A stretch of 58,209 nt of DNA, taken from positions 1 through 58,209 of the forward strand of contig JAUCBJ010006267.1 in assembly GCA_032718475.1 (NCBI GenBank), written 5' to 3'. The notes below the pieces were generated by a model. It was not told the DNA's origin. It saw only the letters and a list, made by a program, of their open reading frames with translations, and did not search any database. Source of the stretch: Nemertoderma westbladi. Its lineage: Eukaryota; Xenacoelomorpha; Nemertodermatida; Nemertodermatidae. Positions 11,079-22,107 of this stretch are shown here, piece after piece; position 1 is the first letter of the stretch; each line of letters starts with the position of its first letter. The position numbers were made by a program, and so were the translations under genes.

Positions 11079-14000
11079 GTACGTTCGTTATATTGTTTCA
11101 TTTAGCAAAATTTAATATGTAACGCATTAAATATCACTTTCTATTCCGAATATACTGTGAAATCTGGGCGGGGGAGATGATTCATTTTTTCTTAGAAAAA
11201 ATGAAAGGATTGTATGTTTTATTTCCCAGATTGAAAAGTAACTTAGAGAAAGGTAGAAATACTTTTGGTAGAATTTCTCAAATTGTTAGCATTATCTTGT
11301 AATTTCAAACAACGTCGCTCCAACCTATTAAACAGTAGTTTTCTAGTAGACCTAAACATAGAAAATTACTTTATTTATACATAATTTTCATTATGATATC
11401 AACACTTTATTTAGAGTAGTGACAAAAAGATCTTACTTTTCTTCTCAATTAAATAATCACCCTTTGGCCTACTAGTACAGTAGTATGTGCACTAATATCT
11501 TCTTTATTGTTAAACATTTCACAAATTTGAACTGCTTTTTAAGGATATGAATTGGCCTTTAAAGTCTGGGCCTGTTCAAATGAGGATGTGTTGGATTTAT
11601 GGAAGAGCGAGAGATTAGAAGGATGTGGAGCTGCAGCTACCAATCTACTTGCTGGGGGGAGTTACAAATCGGAACGAGTTAACACTTGGCACAATGTGAA
11701 GAGGGTAATTCATATTAATAATATACAGTATATATACAATTATAGGTTTACATGAGTCAATTTGATATATTTCGGTTTAAATAGTTGAAAGGCAATATAA
11801 TTATGATTTATATTAAACATTAAATTATTGGAAGTACAGTAATTAAAAACAAATAAATAAGTAAACCAGTTAAAAACGTTAATGCATTTCAAAATCTTCA
11901 GAACGTCTGGTTTTCAAAAATAATAAATGTCATTTTAACTTTTATTATTTTTGAAAACCAGATGTTCGGAAGATTTTGAAATGCATTAATATTTTTAATA
12001 TCATGTTCACTTATTTATTTGTTTTCAATTAAGACTTCTAATAATTTAATGTTGTATAATTTAATGTATTTAATAAATCATAACTACTCGGTTGAGCGAG
12101 CTCGGACAGTGGGAATGAGATCCTTCCACGGTTCTCTCAAGTTTAGTATCCCTTTCAAGCTAGTCTATATCTGTGACCCAGTTCACACACGCCACGCCTC
12201 TCCACTTGCCTGTCAGTCACTGAACGTACAGTGTACACCTGTAACGCGAAGGTACCGTACGCCGTGATGCGTATCCAGTGTTGGGTTAGGGTACAGGCTG
12301 ACCGGACCGCTTCCTTCAACTTTACCCCTTCCGGCTGTACCATGCTTGTAATACACCAGAACACTGATCAGCTGATGCTGAGTTGAATCATCCAAGACGC
12401 CATTGGTTAACACACAACAACCAACCAGCAGACAGTATTTGGTATTAAATTACCTTTTAAGGTCGAAAATGGGGCGAAATTATCAGATTTTATTAATTAA
12501 AAAAAGTAAAATGTGGCTTCTAATAATACCTATCTTCCTGGAAAGCGAGATTTTATTTAAAGTTTTATAATTTCGATATTTTCGTTAATAATTTCGTTTT
12601 TTTCCCATTATTTTCGGGTTTTATAACTATCCCCCCATACCAGAGTTTACATTATTTCACGGCGCATTTCACGCCAACATGAAAGTAAAATAATTATCAC
12701 CATAACTACTGTATATAAACAAAATACATTTAAATAACATTTATAATAATAACATATAAAACTCAAATTAATATTATTTTAATATATAAACCTTTTGAGA
12801 TCATCACAAGCACGTTCTAGTACAACAGCCTACTTAAATAACTTTCAGTATAGTCATTGACCTCACGCTCACCACTGAATTATCTTTCTCAGGTAAAGGT
12901 TGTTCTATATGACGCTGGCGGGTTCGAAATATCTCACTTTACATTCAACGGAGAGGGGAAAAATAAACACAATTTCTTTGAAAAAGCCAACCTCATTGAT
13001 AGTTCATTCTCTGACCTCGATAGTGGCACAGATACCAATTTCTTCTCCAAGGAAGGCCACGATGCAGTTAACCACGTAAAGTAAGTAAATACCGTAATTT
13101 AGGCCTATATCGTAATTCAAACTTATTATAACAAATATGACATGTAATAAAATAATGCGTGTGCAAGATAAACTGCTCAAAAATAAATAATACATTGTTG
13201 TTAATATTATCTAAATTAGTAACTTACAGTTAATGTGCGAGACCTATTAAATAAATCCGAGTGGATTTTAATGCTTAATTTTATTAGAAAATGAAATATA
13301 TTTTAATTAATAGAAAGGTTTATCCTTCTCGTGTAATGAATGAATATTCGCCGAAATTCCCTCGGTATCCCGCCATTGTTGGTCTGTTTGGCGTTGCTCG
13401 TACCTGTGAGTCTACTACTACTACTACTAGGATCGGCATGCTGCATTGCAGCTGAATTTTTAGGAATGCTGTGCCGGCTTTTCAACAAAATTGCACCGCC
13501 ACAACTCCATATCACCCATGACATTTGCTAGATCATCCGCATCTTCAAGGCCAGTGTCCTTTAAGATGCGTCTCAAGAAAGTCATGGGCTGTCCACCATG
13601 CTTATTCACTCCATGAGGCTGCCAAAGTACAAGATTATGCACTGGCTGGTCCTCACGGCGAAAGCAATGTCCTGCAAAGCGGAGGCGATTTTGTTCTAGT
13701 GTCAAGCTTAGGGGAACCAATGAGACACCTCCAACAGGCAACTGACAACTCACCTGTGAGTCAGGGTGCTTTTGTTCTGGCGTTGCCCAACCCCAAATAC
13801 ATTCGGGTGGCGATCGATTCCTTCCTTTACTCATCCACTCTCTTCCAATCAATACCTTGAGGTTTTCTACGCTTGTTGAAGGAAATACAAAAAATAATAA
13901 CCATAATCCACTAAAGATACAACACGTTCGTGGGGCCTTCGCGCAGCACGAGGCTCAGTTATCAGATACAGATTAAAATTGAACAATTATGTCCCTAAAA

Positions 14001-15981
14001 TAGGTATTTAAGAAATTTAACCGAACCGCCAATATCAGAATAAGAATAAATCAAAGAAGAGAGGAAAGTTCCCCCCTTCAACCCCCTCTTAATCTGCACC
14101 ACCCCAAACCAAAGGCGCACAGAGCAACGGGAAATAATATTTTAAATTTTAGGCATAGAGGCGACGCAATTTGTAAAAAATATTAAAACTTACATTATGC
14201 CTATAGTATAGATACTGCAATTTTAATTTATCATGTCCAACACATCAACGAAATAATTTAGCTAATTATAGTTGGCAGTAATGAATCCCGACCGGTGGGT
14301 GTGTGTTATACGCGTCGCCGCGTCCGTAGGCTGCTAAAGCTGTAGTCTGGATGTACATAATAGGCCGAAGGCCATTAAAGCTGCATTATACTGTACCTCT
14401 AAATTTTGTAGGCACACGTTTTTATAATTATTTCTTTATCTTTTAAGGATTTTACGATAAAATTTTCTAGAACATTTTTTTAATGATTCATTTCAATAGT
14501 CAAGTGTTAGAATTTTTATAAACGTGCACAAATAGCTAATTTCATATATTACAGTATTAAATGGACTTCTAGAATGTTTATTTATACAGGACAGGAAAAC
14601 TGTATAATTATAAATAAAATACCAGACCAGTTGAGGTCTACTTTCTGATTTTTGCTAGCAGTGATTTATTTTAGGAATCATCATATTATCTAGATCACAA
14701 ACATTTGAGTGTTTCTGAACCGATGTTATTAATTATTTTTCCTTATATGCGAAGCTACGCCATCTGGAATTATAGTGTCTTAATTTAATGATTTACCCAC
14801 CAATTTTTCTACAAATCGCAATGTGGTTGTATAGTTCTTCAAAAAGTATAGAAATATATTAAAAACGTGTGCCTGTACTAAATTTAGTAGGTACAGTAAT
14901 CTTCTTTGTTCGCAATCCATCGCAGTCCAATTGGACAATCGATCAGTTTTCTACTTTATTACGTGCGTCATCTCCAAAAATCCAACTGATCTCATTCTAT
15001 TCCACTGGGGTGACTATGACGGATGAACATCGGTAACTAACAATGAGCTAATGTCGATTTGGATAGACTGTATGCTCTAGACACCCCCCCCACCCCCCCC
15101 CCCAATCACATTGTTATTTTGTTTTGCAGACGGAACTTCTTTATCAGTAAGTCATATGGCGGATGTGGCAATGACCGCGGTTGGCTAGCTATTACTGGTT
15201 GCCGTGATACCCCATGCAATTGGGACAAAGGAGAAGGTTGTCCATCATTTCTAACTGGCACAAACAAAAAGGCAAAATTCGGTAGGTATTGTCTTTCTTT
15301 ATTAACAACTGTAACATAAGCGTATTGTATGTTTGTATTGTGGCTATTTTTCAAGATTTTATTTCTACAATACAGCACGCACATTAAATTTTTCAAACGA
15401 TTATGGTATTTTAAGTCCCCCTCGCGTTGCGGTTATATCCTTTGCCTTGAATACACATCGCTCCAGAATTCGTGGGGTTCGATTCCAGTTTTAGGACCAG
15501 ATTGTTTTCGTTACGACACGAAAGGTTTAAAGGAACTAGCCAGAACGCATCTCTCTTTGATCCTTAAATGGCCCTTGTACCAATTTTCCTGGGTGGTATA
15601 ATTCTGGGGGGTCTGCCAGCGCAATTTTACATTTTTTCTTGTTGGTTAAAATATCTTGTTATTAAATTGAGAAGATGATAAACAGGGAATATACCTTGAA
15701 CTTGTTAATACAGATTTTTCTATGTATAATTTAACGAAGTGATGTTAGTTTGTAATAAGAGTTTTCTACCTTACGAATATTGGAACAGAATTAAAGAGCC
15801 ATTCTTTCATTCTTATTGAGATGGTTATTCAGCTTAACGGCGATTATTTCCTTTTCCAGTTGCTTGTACGATTAGAGGGATAGTTCTGAAAGAGGACAAT
15901 TACCGACATTACAGTATTGCATTGAGGATGGCCTATACATTTCAAACTATTACTATTATAATATTTTTAAAGCCATATTAG
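10997..15981 (+). CDS. Five-exon gene for a small secreted cysteine-containing protein of unnamed family
   Basis: Model: exons 10997-11078, 11544-11704, 12893-13080, 15130-15281 and 15860-15981. All junctions are GT-AG and phases agree (1, 0, 2, 1), giving 705 nt or 234 residues. The first exon encodes a clear signal peptide (MMFLRGFSIALVIVGVSSA) with cleavage likely before CENSC. The mature part includes YELAFKVWACSNEDVLDLW, VKVVLYDAGGFEISHFTFNG, FFSKEGHDAVNHVKRNFF and SYGGCGNDRGWLAITG followed by PCNWDKGEGCPSFL. I associate this pattern (a GYE-F-VWA start, an FF-IEGH-like motif, then NRNFFI-YGGCGND-GW) with uncharacterised secreted proteins of marine invertebrates, from memory and without a domain name. 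No function is assigned. Exons 1-4 are well supported; exon 5 is weak. The introns hold a palindrome, LINE tails, half of a foldback element and a SINE. Confidence 0.75.
11544..11704 (+). CDS. Secreted protein, exon 2
   Basis: The acceptor is TTTTTAAG. The exon encodes GYELAFKVWACSNEDVLDLW and on to NTWHNVKR, ending in phase 0 before GTAATT. It carries two cysteines (VWAC and EGCG). Confidence 0.8.
11802..12084. repeat. Long palindrome (about 130-bp arms) in intron 2 of the secreted gene
   Basis: The inner arms (TTAATGCATTTCAAAATCTT to AATAATAAA and its complement) are almost perfect. The outer arms, with AACATTAAATTATT and AAAACAAATAAATAAGT, pair with more mismatches out to about 11802 and 12084. 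This is a MITE-like foldback without coding sequence. Confidence 0.85.
12086..12180 (-). mobile_element. LINE family A 3' fragment
   Basis: The minus strand encodes remnants like those ending the 2815-3367 element (TATAGACTAGCTTGAAAGGG corresponding to the YIDQLERD region). The fragment abuts foldback sequence at about 12185. Confidence 0.5.
12185..12636 (-). mobile_element. Half of a foldback element (internal part and one arm)
   Basis: It matches 52690-53137: GTACAGTGTACACCTGTAACG, TGACCGGACCGCTTCCTTCA, GACAGTATTTGGTATTAAAT, AAGGTCGAAAATGGGGCGAA and the terminal GGGTTTTATAACTATCCCC. The left arm is missing and LINE family A sequence takes its place. Confidence 0.8.
12893..13080 (+). CDS. 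Secreted protein, exon 3
   Basis: The acceptor is TTTCTCAG and the donor is AAA|GTAAGT, a near-perfect match. The exon encodes VKVVLYDAGGFEISHFTFNG through FFSKEGHDAVNHV and ends two bases into a Lys codon completed by exon 4. Confidence 0.85.
13416..13852 (-). mobile_element. LINE family B 3' end (secreted-gene intron 3)
   Basis: The minus strand encodes RLRFAGHCFRREDQPVHNLV, LWQPHGVNKHGGQPMTFLR and ILKDTGLEDADDLANVM, then a 3' end with TAG-type trinucleotide repeats (CTACTACTA on the plus strand). It is a 5'-truncated non-LTR copy. The 130-codon open frame is LINE tail, not a host gene. Confidence 0.75.
13853..15129. other. Remainder of secreted-gene intron 3
   Basis: Apart from the LINE tail just upstream and a C-rich run at 15084-15103, I see no structure. 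Confidence 0.55.
15130..15281 (+). CDS. Secreted protein, exon 4 (cysteine-rich)
   Basis: The acceptor is TTTTGTTTTGCAG, with a C-rich tract about 30 bp upstream. The exon encodes RNFFISKSYGGCGNDRGW, then four more cysteines up to GCPSFLTGTNKKAKF, and ends before GTAGGT. Phase matches exon 3. Confidence 0.85.
15414..15582 (+). mobile_element. tRNA-derived SINE, copy 2 (in intron 4 of the secreted gene)
   Basis: It has B-box-like GTGGGGTTCGATTCC, then TTTTCGTTACGACACGAAAGG, GGAACTAGCCAGAACGCATC and TTGATCCTTAAATGG, in the same order as copy 1. The A-box region is decayed. Confidence 0.6.
15860..15981 (+). CDS. Secreted protein, candidate terminal exon 5
   Basis: This follows the only nearby good acceptor (TTTCCTTTTCCAG) that fits the phase. 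It encodes VACTIRGIVLKEDNYRH and on to a TAG stop at 15979-15981. The sequence has no motif I recognise from the family, so the true last exon may lie elsewhere. Confidence 0.4.
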
Positions 15982-16905
15982 ATTCCGGTACTGATAACGG
16001 CGATAGACTAACGGCTAACACTGCACCGTCCGGCCTTGTTTACCAGTATTCAGCTTGTACTGTAATCCATCCATCAGTCCTGCAGTAATGCGCAGCCCCA
16101 CGGTGGGACGGTAGTTAGTCAGCCAGTTAGTAGGCCTACTGCTACTGCAGTAGCCTAGCCTAGCACTGTACTAAAACTACCCTTACTGCTGTACTCCTGT
16201 ACTGTATGAGTGAATTAGTGAATGTATATTTCGCGAAGGTTTATTTGAAATTAAACGGCAGTTATTTGAATTAGACCCCATATCTTTTTTGTTTATGAAT
16301 GATATCGGACGCTGAAAGTGCGAAATGTGCCCCCTATCAGTAAATGGATAGCTTTCACCCCTGCTTTAACCTTTTCGATAACTTTCGCATAACTTTCGGT
16401 AGCTTTCGTTAGCTTTCGGTAATTATTCTCATTTTTCAGAACTATGACGATTTTAGAGTGGCTGTAACAGTAGCATATATAACGTTTATTATTTTTTATG
16501 TAGCATAGGATACGACATTAATATTTATGAATGTATTACAACATATATTTTATAGAATCCCGTATAAGAGCAATTTCTATGGATAGAGTATGATTATAAC
16601 GAACCTGTCTTTCTTTAGACTGGGTAGTTTTTGTCTAAAGCTGAGGCCGGCAAAAACGCGATTGATGTATGTTTGTATGTATGTATAACCACCAAATGGC
16701 TTCAAACTAAAGTACTTGCATGTATTGGAAAATTGTAAAGACAACTATTTATAAATTATTATCTAGTTGTTGAATAAAAAAAGTTGGCAACGATTCATTG
16801 TGCGATATTCGAAATATTTTCATATTATTGTCAACATTATCGAACGCGAAATTAAATACCCAAACTACACTTGGACAAGAAACAGTACAACATTTCACTT
16901 CTTAT

Positions 16906-17416
16906 TGTGGGGCGAGCCACGAAGTTGGCGGAGCCTTAGCGAATTGACACTGTTAGGGGGTGGGTCAATTTATGCAAATAGTTGTCGTCGTCGTCGTCGT
17001 CGTCGTTGTCGTCGTCGTCGTTGTCGTCGTCGTCGTTGTCGTCGTCGTTACGATTTTGACATGCTAATAACTTTGTCGGATTTAAAGCTGCCAAGTTGAA
17101 AATTTGTAGGTATCAATATGAGCAAAAGTTGAGATTTTTGAGAGACTTTCAGACACCATCAGTGCAATGGTCTCCCGCTAGAGGGCCACATGTCTAAACA
17201 TTAAATGCCCTCCCATTTCTTTGCTTTTAATCCGTTTAAGCTGAAACTTGGCAGATATGTATTAGACCATTAGCTGTGACTTTCAAGGGAGGCGAATCCA
17301 TCTGCAGTTCTCCAGTCTGCCGCTAGAGGGCCAACGTGACTATTTGCATAAATTGACCTACCCCCTAACAGTGTCAATTCGCTAAGGCTCTGCCAACTTC
17401 GTGCTGCGCGAAGTCC
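16906..17416. mobile_element. Terminal-inverted-repeat element with GTC/GTT microsatellite
   Basis: Left arm CACGAAGTTGGCGGAGCCTT, AGCGAATTGACACTGTTAGG, TCAATTTATGCAAATAGT (16919-16982) pairs with the right arm at 17339-17402. The inside holds a (GTCGTCGTT)n run at 16982-17050 and two copies of a CCGCTAGAGGGCCA motif. The 110-codon Arg-rich frame across it is the microsatellite. Confidence 0.85.
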
Positions 17417-18170
17417 CCACTTCGTGTAAATGTGTTATGTACCTTAATTATATCTGTGAGTTAGTGTAATGTCAAGCAATACATCATTAATATATTGTAT
17501 CTATAGGGCCTATTATCATCATTATAATACTGTCATCAATAACTCAGGCTAAGCTCAATTGTAATGTAAAGGCTTCGTAGGTTTTGTATATCTGGGACGT
17601 TCACAACAGCTGTCGATTAAATTAACAAAACCATAAAACTGAACCAGGGTGCCAGCCGAGTACCAACGGCTGTTGGGTAGAGTGAATGGAACATCTCACC
17701 AATTTTCATACAGTAGAAAGCTTGTAGGTACATTTTATTGGTTGCTGAATATTGCAAACTGAGAATGTATTAGGTAGAAATAATTAGTATTCTTTATTTT
17801 ATTTATCTAATACAGTAAGACTCCTTCTCAGATTAAACTGCTCTTTGGGGCCGTTTCCTAGGTTGCAGATAGGGGTAACATTTCACCAAGGAAGGTGTAC
17901 TAAATAACACTTATTTAGTACATCTTGCATTTCACACATTGTACGTCGCACTAATTGAGATTGTTATTATTTGCCTAGGCGACTGTGTTTGACATTAGAT
18001 GGGAGGCAGTTTGAATGGTTGATGCAAGTCATTCTTGTTTTACATCTTCCAATCACATCTGTTTCTTGGAGTCTGTGCAAGACAGATTCGTTTAAAGCTA
18101 TCTTGATGGCGTTCGTTCTAGTCTGAAAATAAACAACATTTAAAATTTTACAAAAATAATTTTGTCTAGT
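17417..18170. other. No gene recognised
   Basis: Intergenic AT-rich sequence between two repeat elements. Confidence 0.6.
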
Positions 18171-19046
18171 TTCCATGGATAGGTGTAATTTGTGACAACA
18201 CGTACAAACGGTGACAACAGTCAGCCACAGTCGAAAACACTGTTGACCGTTATCAGAAAATAATAACCAGTAGATAGCAGTCCTAAAAGTAATTCTACCA
18301 AGTTTCAGCTCCGCATATCCCCGGCAAGTCATAGGGAAACAGTCAAACATCTGGGGTGGGGACAACACACAAAATGTCGGGACGCACACTCTAAATCATG
18401 AATTCAGTAGGCAAATTTTGAAATATTTATACCCATACCAGCGAACCAGCGTGCGATTCCACTACCAGTTGTCTATGCAATCGACTAAATCGTCCTTCAC
18501 AAACACACACAAAGTCTTCCTTCAGATACCGGTAACCTACATATTCCTACAAACAGTATGGTTATGGTTCGCAAGCTTGGTGTACGTGTACGGCTGCTGT
18601 ACGGGTGTCAGGTATCACTATTTCAACATTGGCCTATATTTAATTCCATTTTCATAATGAATTGTTTATTAGCCTTCAAACATTTGGTGACAGATTGACC
18701 AACAGACGGCAGGACGGATAACGATTGAAAGAAATACATAAACTACATACACAACACTGAACGCCTGCCTAACTGGTAGTAAGCAGTATTGCAGAATACT
18801 GAATTCATGATTTTGTGTTGCCGTGACGTTTTGTGTGTTGTCCCCAAAGGTTTGACTGTTTTCCTACGAATTGCTGGCGAATAAGAGGAGCTGAAACTTG
18901 GCATAAGTACTTTTAGGACTGCGATCTACTGTTATTCACATTGTTTGTGGCCATTTTTGATAATGGTCACCATTTTTTCGACTGTGACTGACTGTTGTCA
19001 CCGTTTATACGTGTTGTCACAAATTCCCCTATCCAGTTCCCATAGC
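18171..19046. mobile_element. Foldback element with about 240-bp inverted arms
   Basis: Left arm 18171-18408 and right arm about 18800-19046 are reverse complements at roughly 80 percent by eye, sharing TTTGTGACAACACGTA, CGGTGACAACAGTCAG, GCAGTCCTAAAAGTA, CCAAGTTTCAGCTCC, GGGACAACACACAAAA and ATCATGAATTCAGTA. The 390-bp spacer has no coding signal. The 140-codon minus-strand frame within the left arm is not conserved in the right arm. Confidence 0.85.
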
Positions 19047-20224
19047 AATATGCGATAATTATAATAAATAAACTTTAAAATATTTCAAAGTATATTAATT
19101 ATTTATTTATTTATACTTTATTATCAACGTATATTTCATAGCAACAAGACGTACAATGTAATTTCATATTGTCTACGAATACTTCATTTACCTTCAAAAT
19201 CCCTCAAGCTATCTTATAAATCGCTCCCGCTACGTTAGCTCGATAAATAATTGATATCGGGACTCGAGTGTTAATTAAAATATGATTTATTATCCGTTAA
19301 TTATATTGCATGAGTGTGAAGTCCCCACAAAGTAATATAATCCCATATGAATTATTACAGTATATGATAATAACATTGTTTATTTTTTATTTATAGGTGC
19401 TAGTAGCACATCCGCTTGTCTGTTTGCTATCTATTTGTCATAAAGGAAACTGTTCTACGATGACTTGACTATTATTGGTGACTGGGACCTCATTTTACAG
19501 CACTTGTAGTGCAACCGTCGATGGTGTTTGTAACAACTTACCAGTTTGCTACAGTAGAGTTTCAGATTCAACGATTTTACATTTTAATCGTATGGTGATG
19601 GCTATAGCTACATTATTATTTTGATAAAGGTATAGTGTACTGTAGTGTACTTACTTGGTATGAGATTATGACAAAAAGTAAAGATTCAACACACTAGTAT
19701 ATGGTTGTAGAGGTGATTGATGACAATATTTTAGGACACCAACCAATAAACGTTCCACACATAAGTTACTCAATTATTGCTTTCTTTGCAGTCATTGAAC
19801 AAATAATACATCATTACTACTATGACAATCAGCAACTTTACAATTTTAATTAAATTTATATTCCTTTTAGAATTACGAATTAATCTACGCGGAAAACCTA
19901 TAAGGGCATAAATCAGGTTGATTTTATAATGAATTTTCATTATCAAATTTATGTTATTTGTATTTTTCGTGCCACACATTGACATATATATTTCAGTGTC
20001 ATATACGTGATCAACATGCCAAAACCCCATAATTTCATAAAATAAGTTTCATTTGGTGGTGATTTTTCATTATCATATTTGCACTACTTGTTATTAGTTT
20101 TTTGTGCCCCGGGGGCACATTTAAAATTACCAGATATTTTCTCCAATGTTATATTTGGGTTCCATAATCGTGATTATCAGTATCAAAAAACATTGTGTCA
20201 CACAAAAGCATGTGTATTGCTGTA
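19047..20224. other. No gene recognised
   Basis: AT-rich sequence. The 86-codon minus frame at 19770-20030 is low complexity without family resemblance. Confidence 0.55.
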
Positions 20225-21100
20225 TTCCTGTATTACAGAATACTGAATTCATTATTTTGAGGGTTGTCCGGACATTTTGAGTTTTTTCTGCGACTTTCTG
20301 CTGAAGCTTGGCAGAATTACAGTACAGGCCACCAGAAAACGCAGATTTGTACAATTGTGAACACAATTTATCAAATGTGTACCAGTGTAATGTAATGTTG
20401 TTGAACGGGACAATTGAACATAATTGAATTGGCAACAACCAAAATTTTTTCGCCAAAGGATACAATTGAATACTTTTGAAACGCTTAGTAATCTGGAAAC
20501 TCTCTGTAGTTTGCCGCGAACTGTCACTCACTGCAGCTGGAAATGCGATAAGGATTTTGTTTACCTTTATAGTGTGCGGTTAATAGTGTCTAGTAGGCAG
20601 GCCTATAGTTAGAGATGTTAAGCCATCTTCTGGTGTTTCTCTGTGCCCTCTCGGTGTCAGACTAATGGCGCGACATCTCCCTGCACTAAATTAATTATTC
20701 AATGGTCTAGGCTCGTCCATCCATATACCCATCCACTCTCATACACTCCATGAACCTCCATGTGGTCTTGTATGTAGTTCTCTCTCTACCAATACAGCCC
20801 ATGTCCGCAATGTTACGTCCTGTGGGCTCTCTCATCTACCTGATATCAGACATACAGGCGCACCGCACACTAAGCCTTTGTCGGTCCCAGCAAGTTAGCT
20901 AGATAACTCGCCATAACCTGCCAATCAGATGACTTGAACAAATGTGTTCACATGTGATCACATTGGATGAAATCTGCTTTTTCTGGTGGCCTGTACTGTA
21001 GTTATAATAATTAGTTAGAATTAGTTATTCACATTGTCGTCTTCTCGTTTTGTCGTTTTTAAGTGTAGTCACAAAATCCACCTATCCTGGGAACTTGTAT
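20225..21100 (+). mobile_element. Diverged arm of the 18-kb foldback family, split by a TIR element
   Basis: Parts 20225-20319 (ACAGAATACTGAATTCATTA, GAAGCTTGGCAGAATTA) and 21001-21100 (TTATTCACATTGTCGTC, GTGTAGTCACAAAATCCACC) read in order like the right arm at 18790-19046. They are separated by the element at 20320-20998. Confidence 0.65.
20320..20998. mobile_element. TA-flanked TIR element, 679 bp, non-autonomous
   Basis: The ends CAGTACAGGCCACCAGAAAA (20320-20339) and its complement ending at 20998 are inverted repeats continuing into GCAGATTT. The element is flanked by TA on both sides (20318-20319 and 20999-21000), as in Tc1/mariner-type insertions. It holds no transposase frame. The antisense 134- and 91-codon frames crossing its left border are spurious. 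Confidence 0.8.
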
Positions 21101-22107
21101 TTATTACCTGTATCAAAAAATTCTACTAAATCCTAAATTATAAAACCAAATCCAAATTCGTGAAAAACCGCGGTTCCGCATACAGTAAATGTCGCCTTAT
21201 AAAATTAATTTAGATTAACTAAACAAATTTATCATTATTATCACCAAATATAATTGCAAGCAGAAATACGGTAACACAAAGTATAGTAAATAATTTAATA
21301 AAATACCCATGAAAACAACGTAGGTGTATGCATTACCGGTGCTACATGTACAGCAGTAAATAAAATAGAAATAAACCGGTACACCGACAGAAATACTCTT
21401 ACTCTTAATTAATTCAATAAATTTGATCCCTTAAAGGTATTTAAAGAAATGTAATCTGCAGCAGTCTGAGGTATCAAACAAAATACAAAGTGTTCACAAG
21501 TTCTTGGCCAACTTTTTTCTAGACTTTTTGCTGTTATATTACACTTTGCAGTTTACTCTCATCATGTGAAGAATACCAGGTTTTCACTAAAAACCCACGC
21601 AATTAATACTTAATAATGACGTAAGAAATTCCAAAAATTATACGGGTATATAAAATTCCAATAAAATTTGCACCTAAATGTGAAAACCTGTTATTATTAG
21701 CTGTTTCAAAATCGATTCTTCTGATATTGAACACATCATCTCAATAAAATCAATCAATAATATTTTGTTGCTGAGATTTTTAATATTCCTTTATACTTAT
21801 GGAGAATATGTATAATATGCGCTCTTTGACCACTCTATGTTCGCATATTTGGGTTCTTGCATCAAATAGTGAACATTTTGTGTTGGCTTAGGTCCCTGCT
21901 GCACTGATAATCATAAAAATCACAACTCATGGATCAAAATTGATTATGTACTATATACTTGATAAAATAAATAGTTTTACAAACAGAAAACTGTGTTCTC
22001 AAGTTATGAAAATATAAATTATTTCGATATAAGCTATAAATGAAACTCCGGTAAATATTATTCAGGTGCTGAGATAAATCTCAACAATCTAGTTCTCCTT
22101 AACGAAG
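21101..22107. other. Downstream flank of the tetraspanin gene
   Basis: It should hold the tetraspanin 3' UTR. I see no convincing single poly(A) site and no other gene. Confidence 0.5.

Noticed and set aside
13460-13852. 130-codon minus frame as a host gene
   Set aside because: The same sequence recurs at 28.1 and 37.2 kb and is a LINE C-terminal region.
16767-17099. 110-codon frame ending in poly-Arg
   Set aside because: The Arg run is the GTC/GTT microsatellite in the TIR element; the rest has no family resemblance.
20127-20531. 134-codon minus frame
   Set aside because: It crosses the border of a TIR insertion and so cannot be an ancestral gene; no motif is seen.
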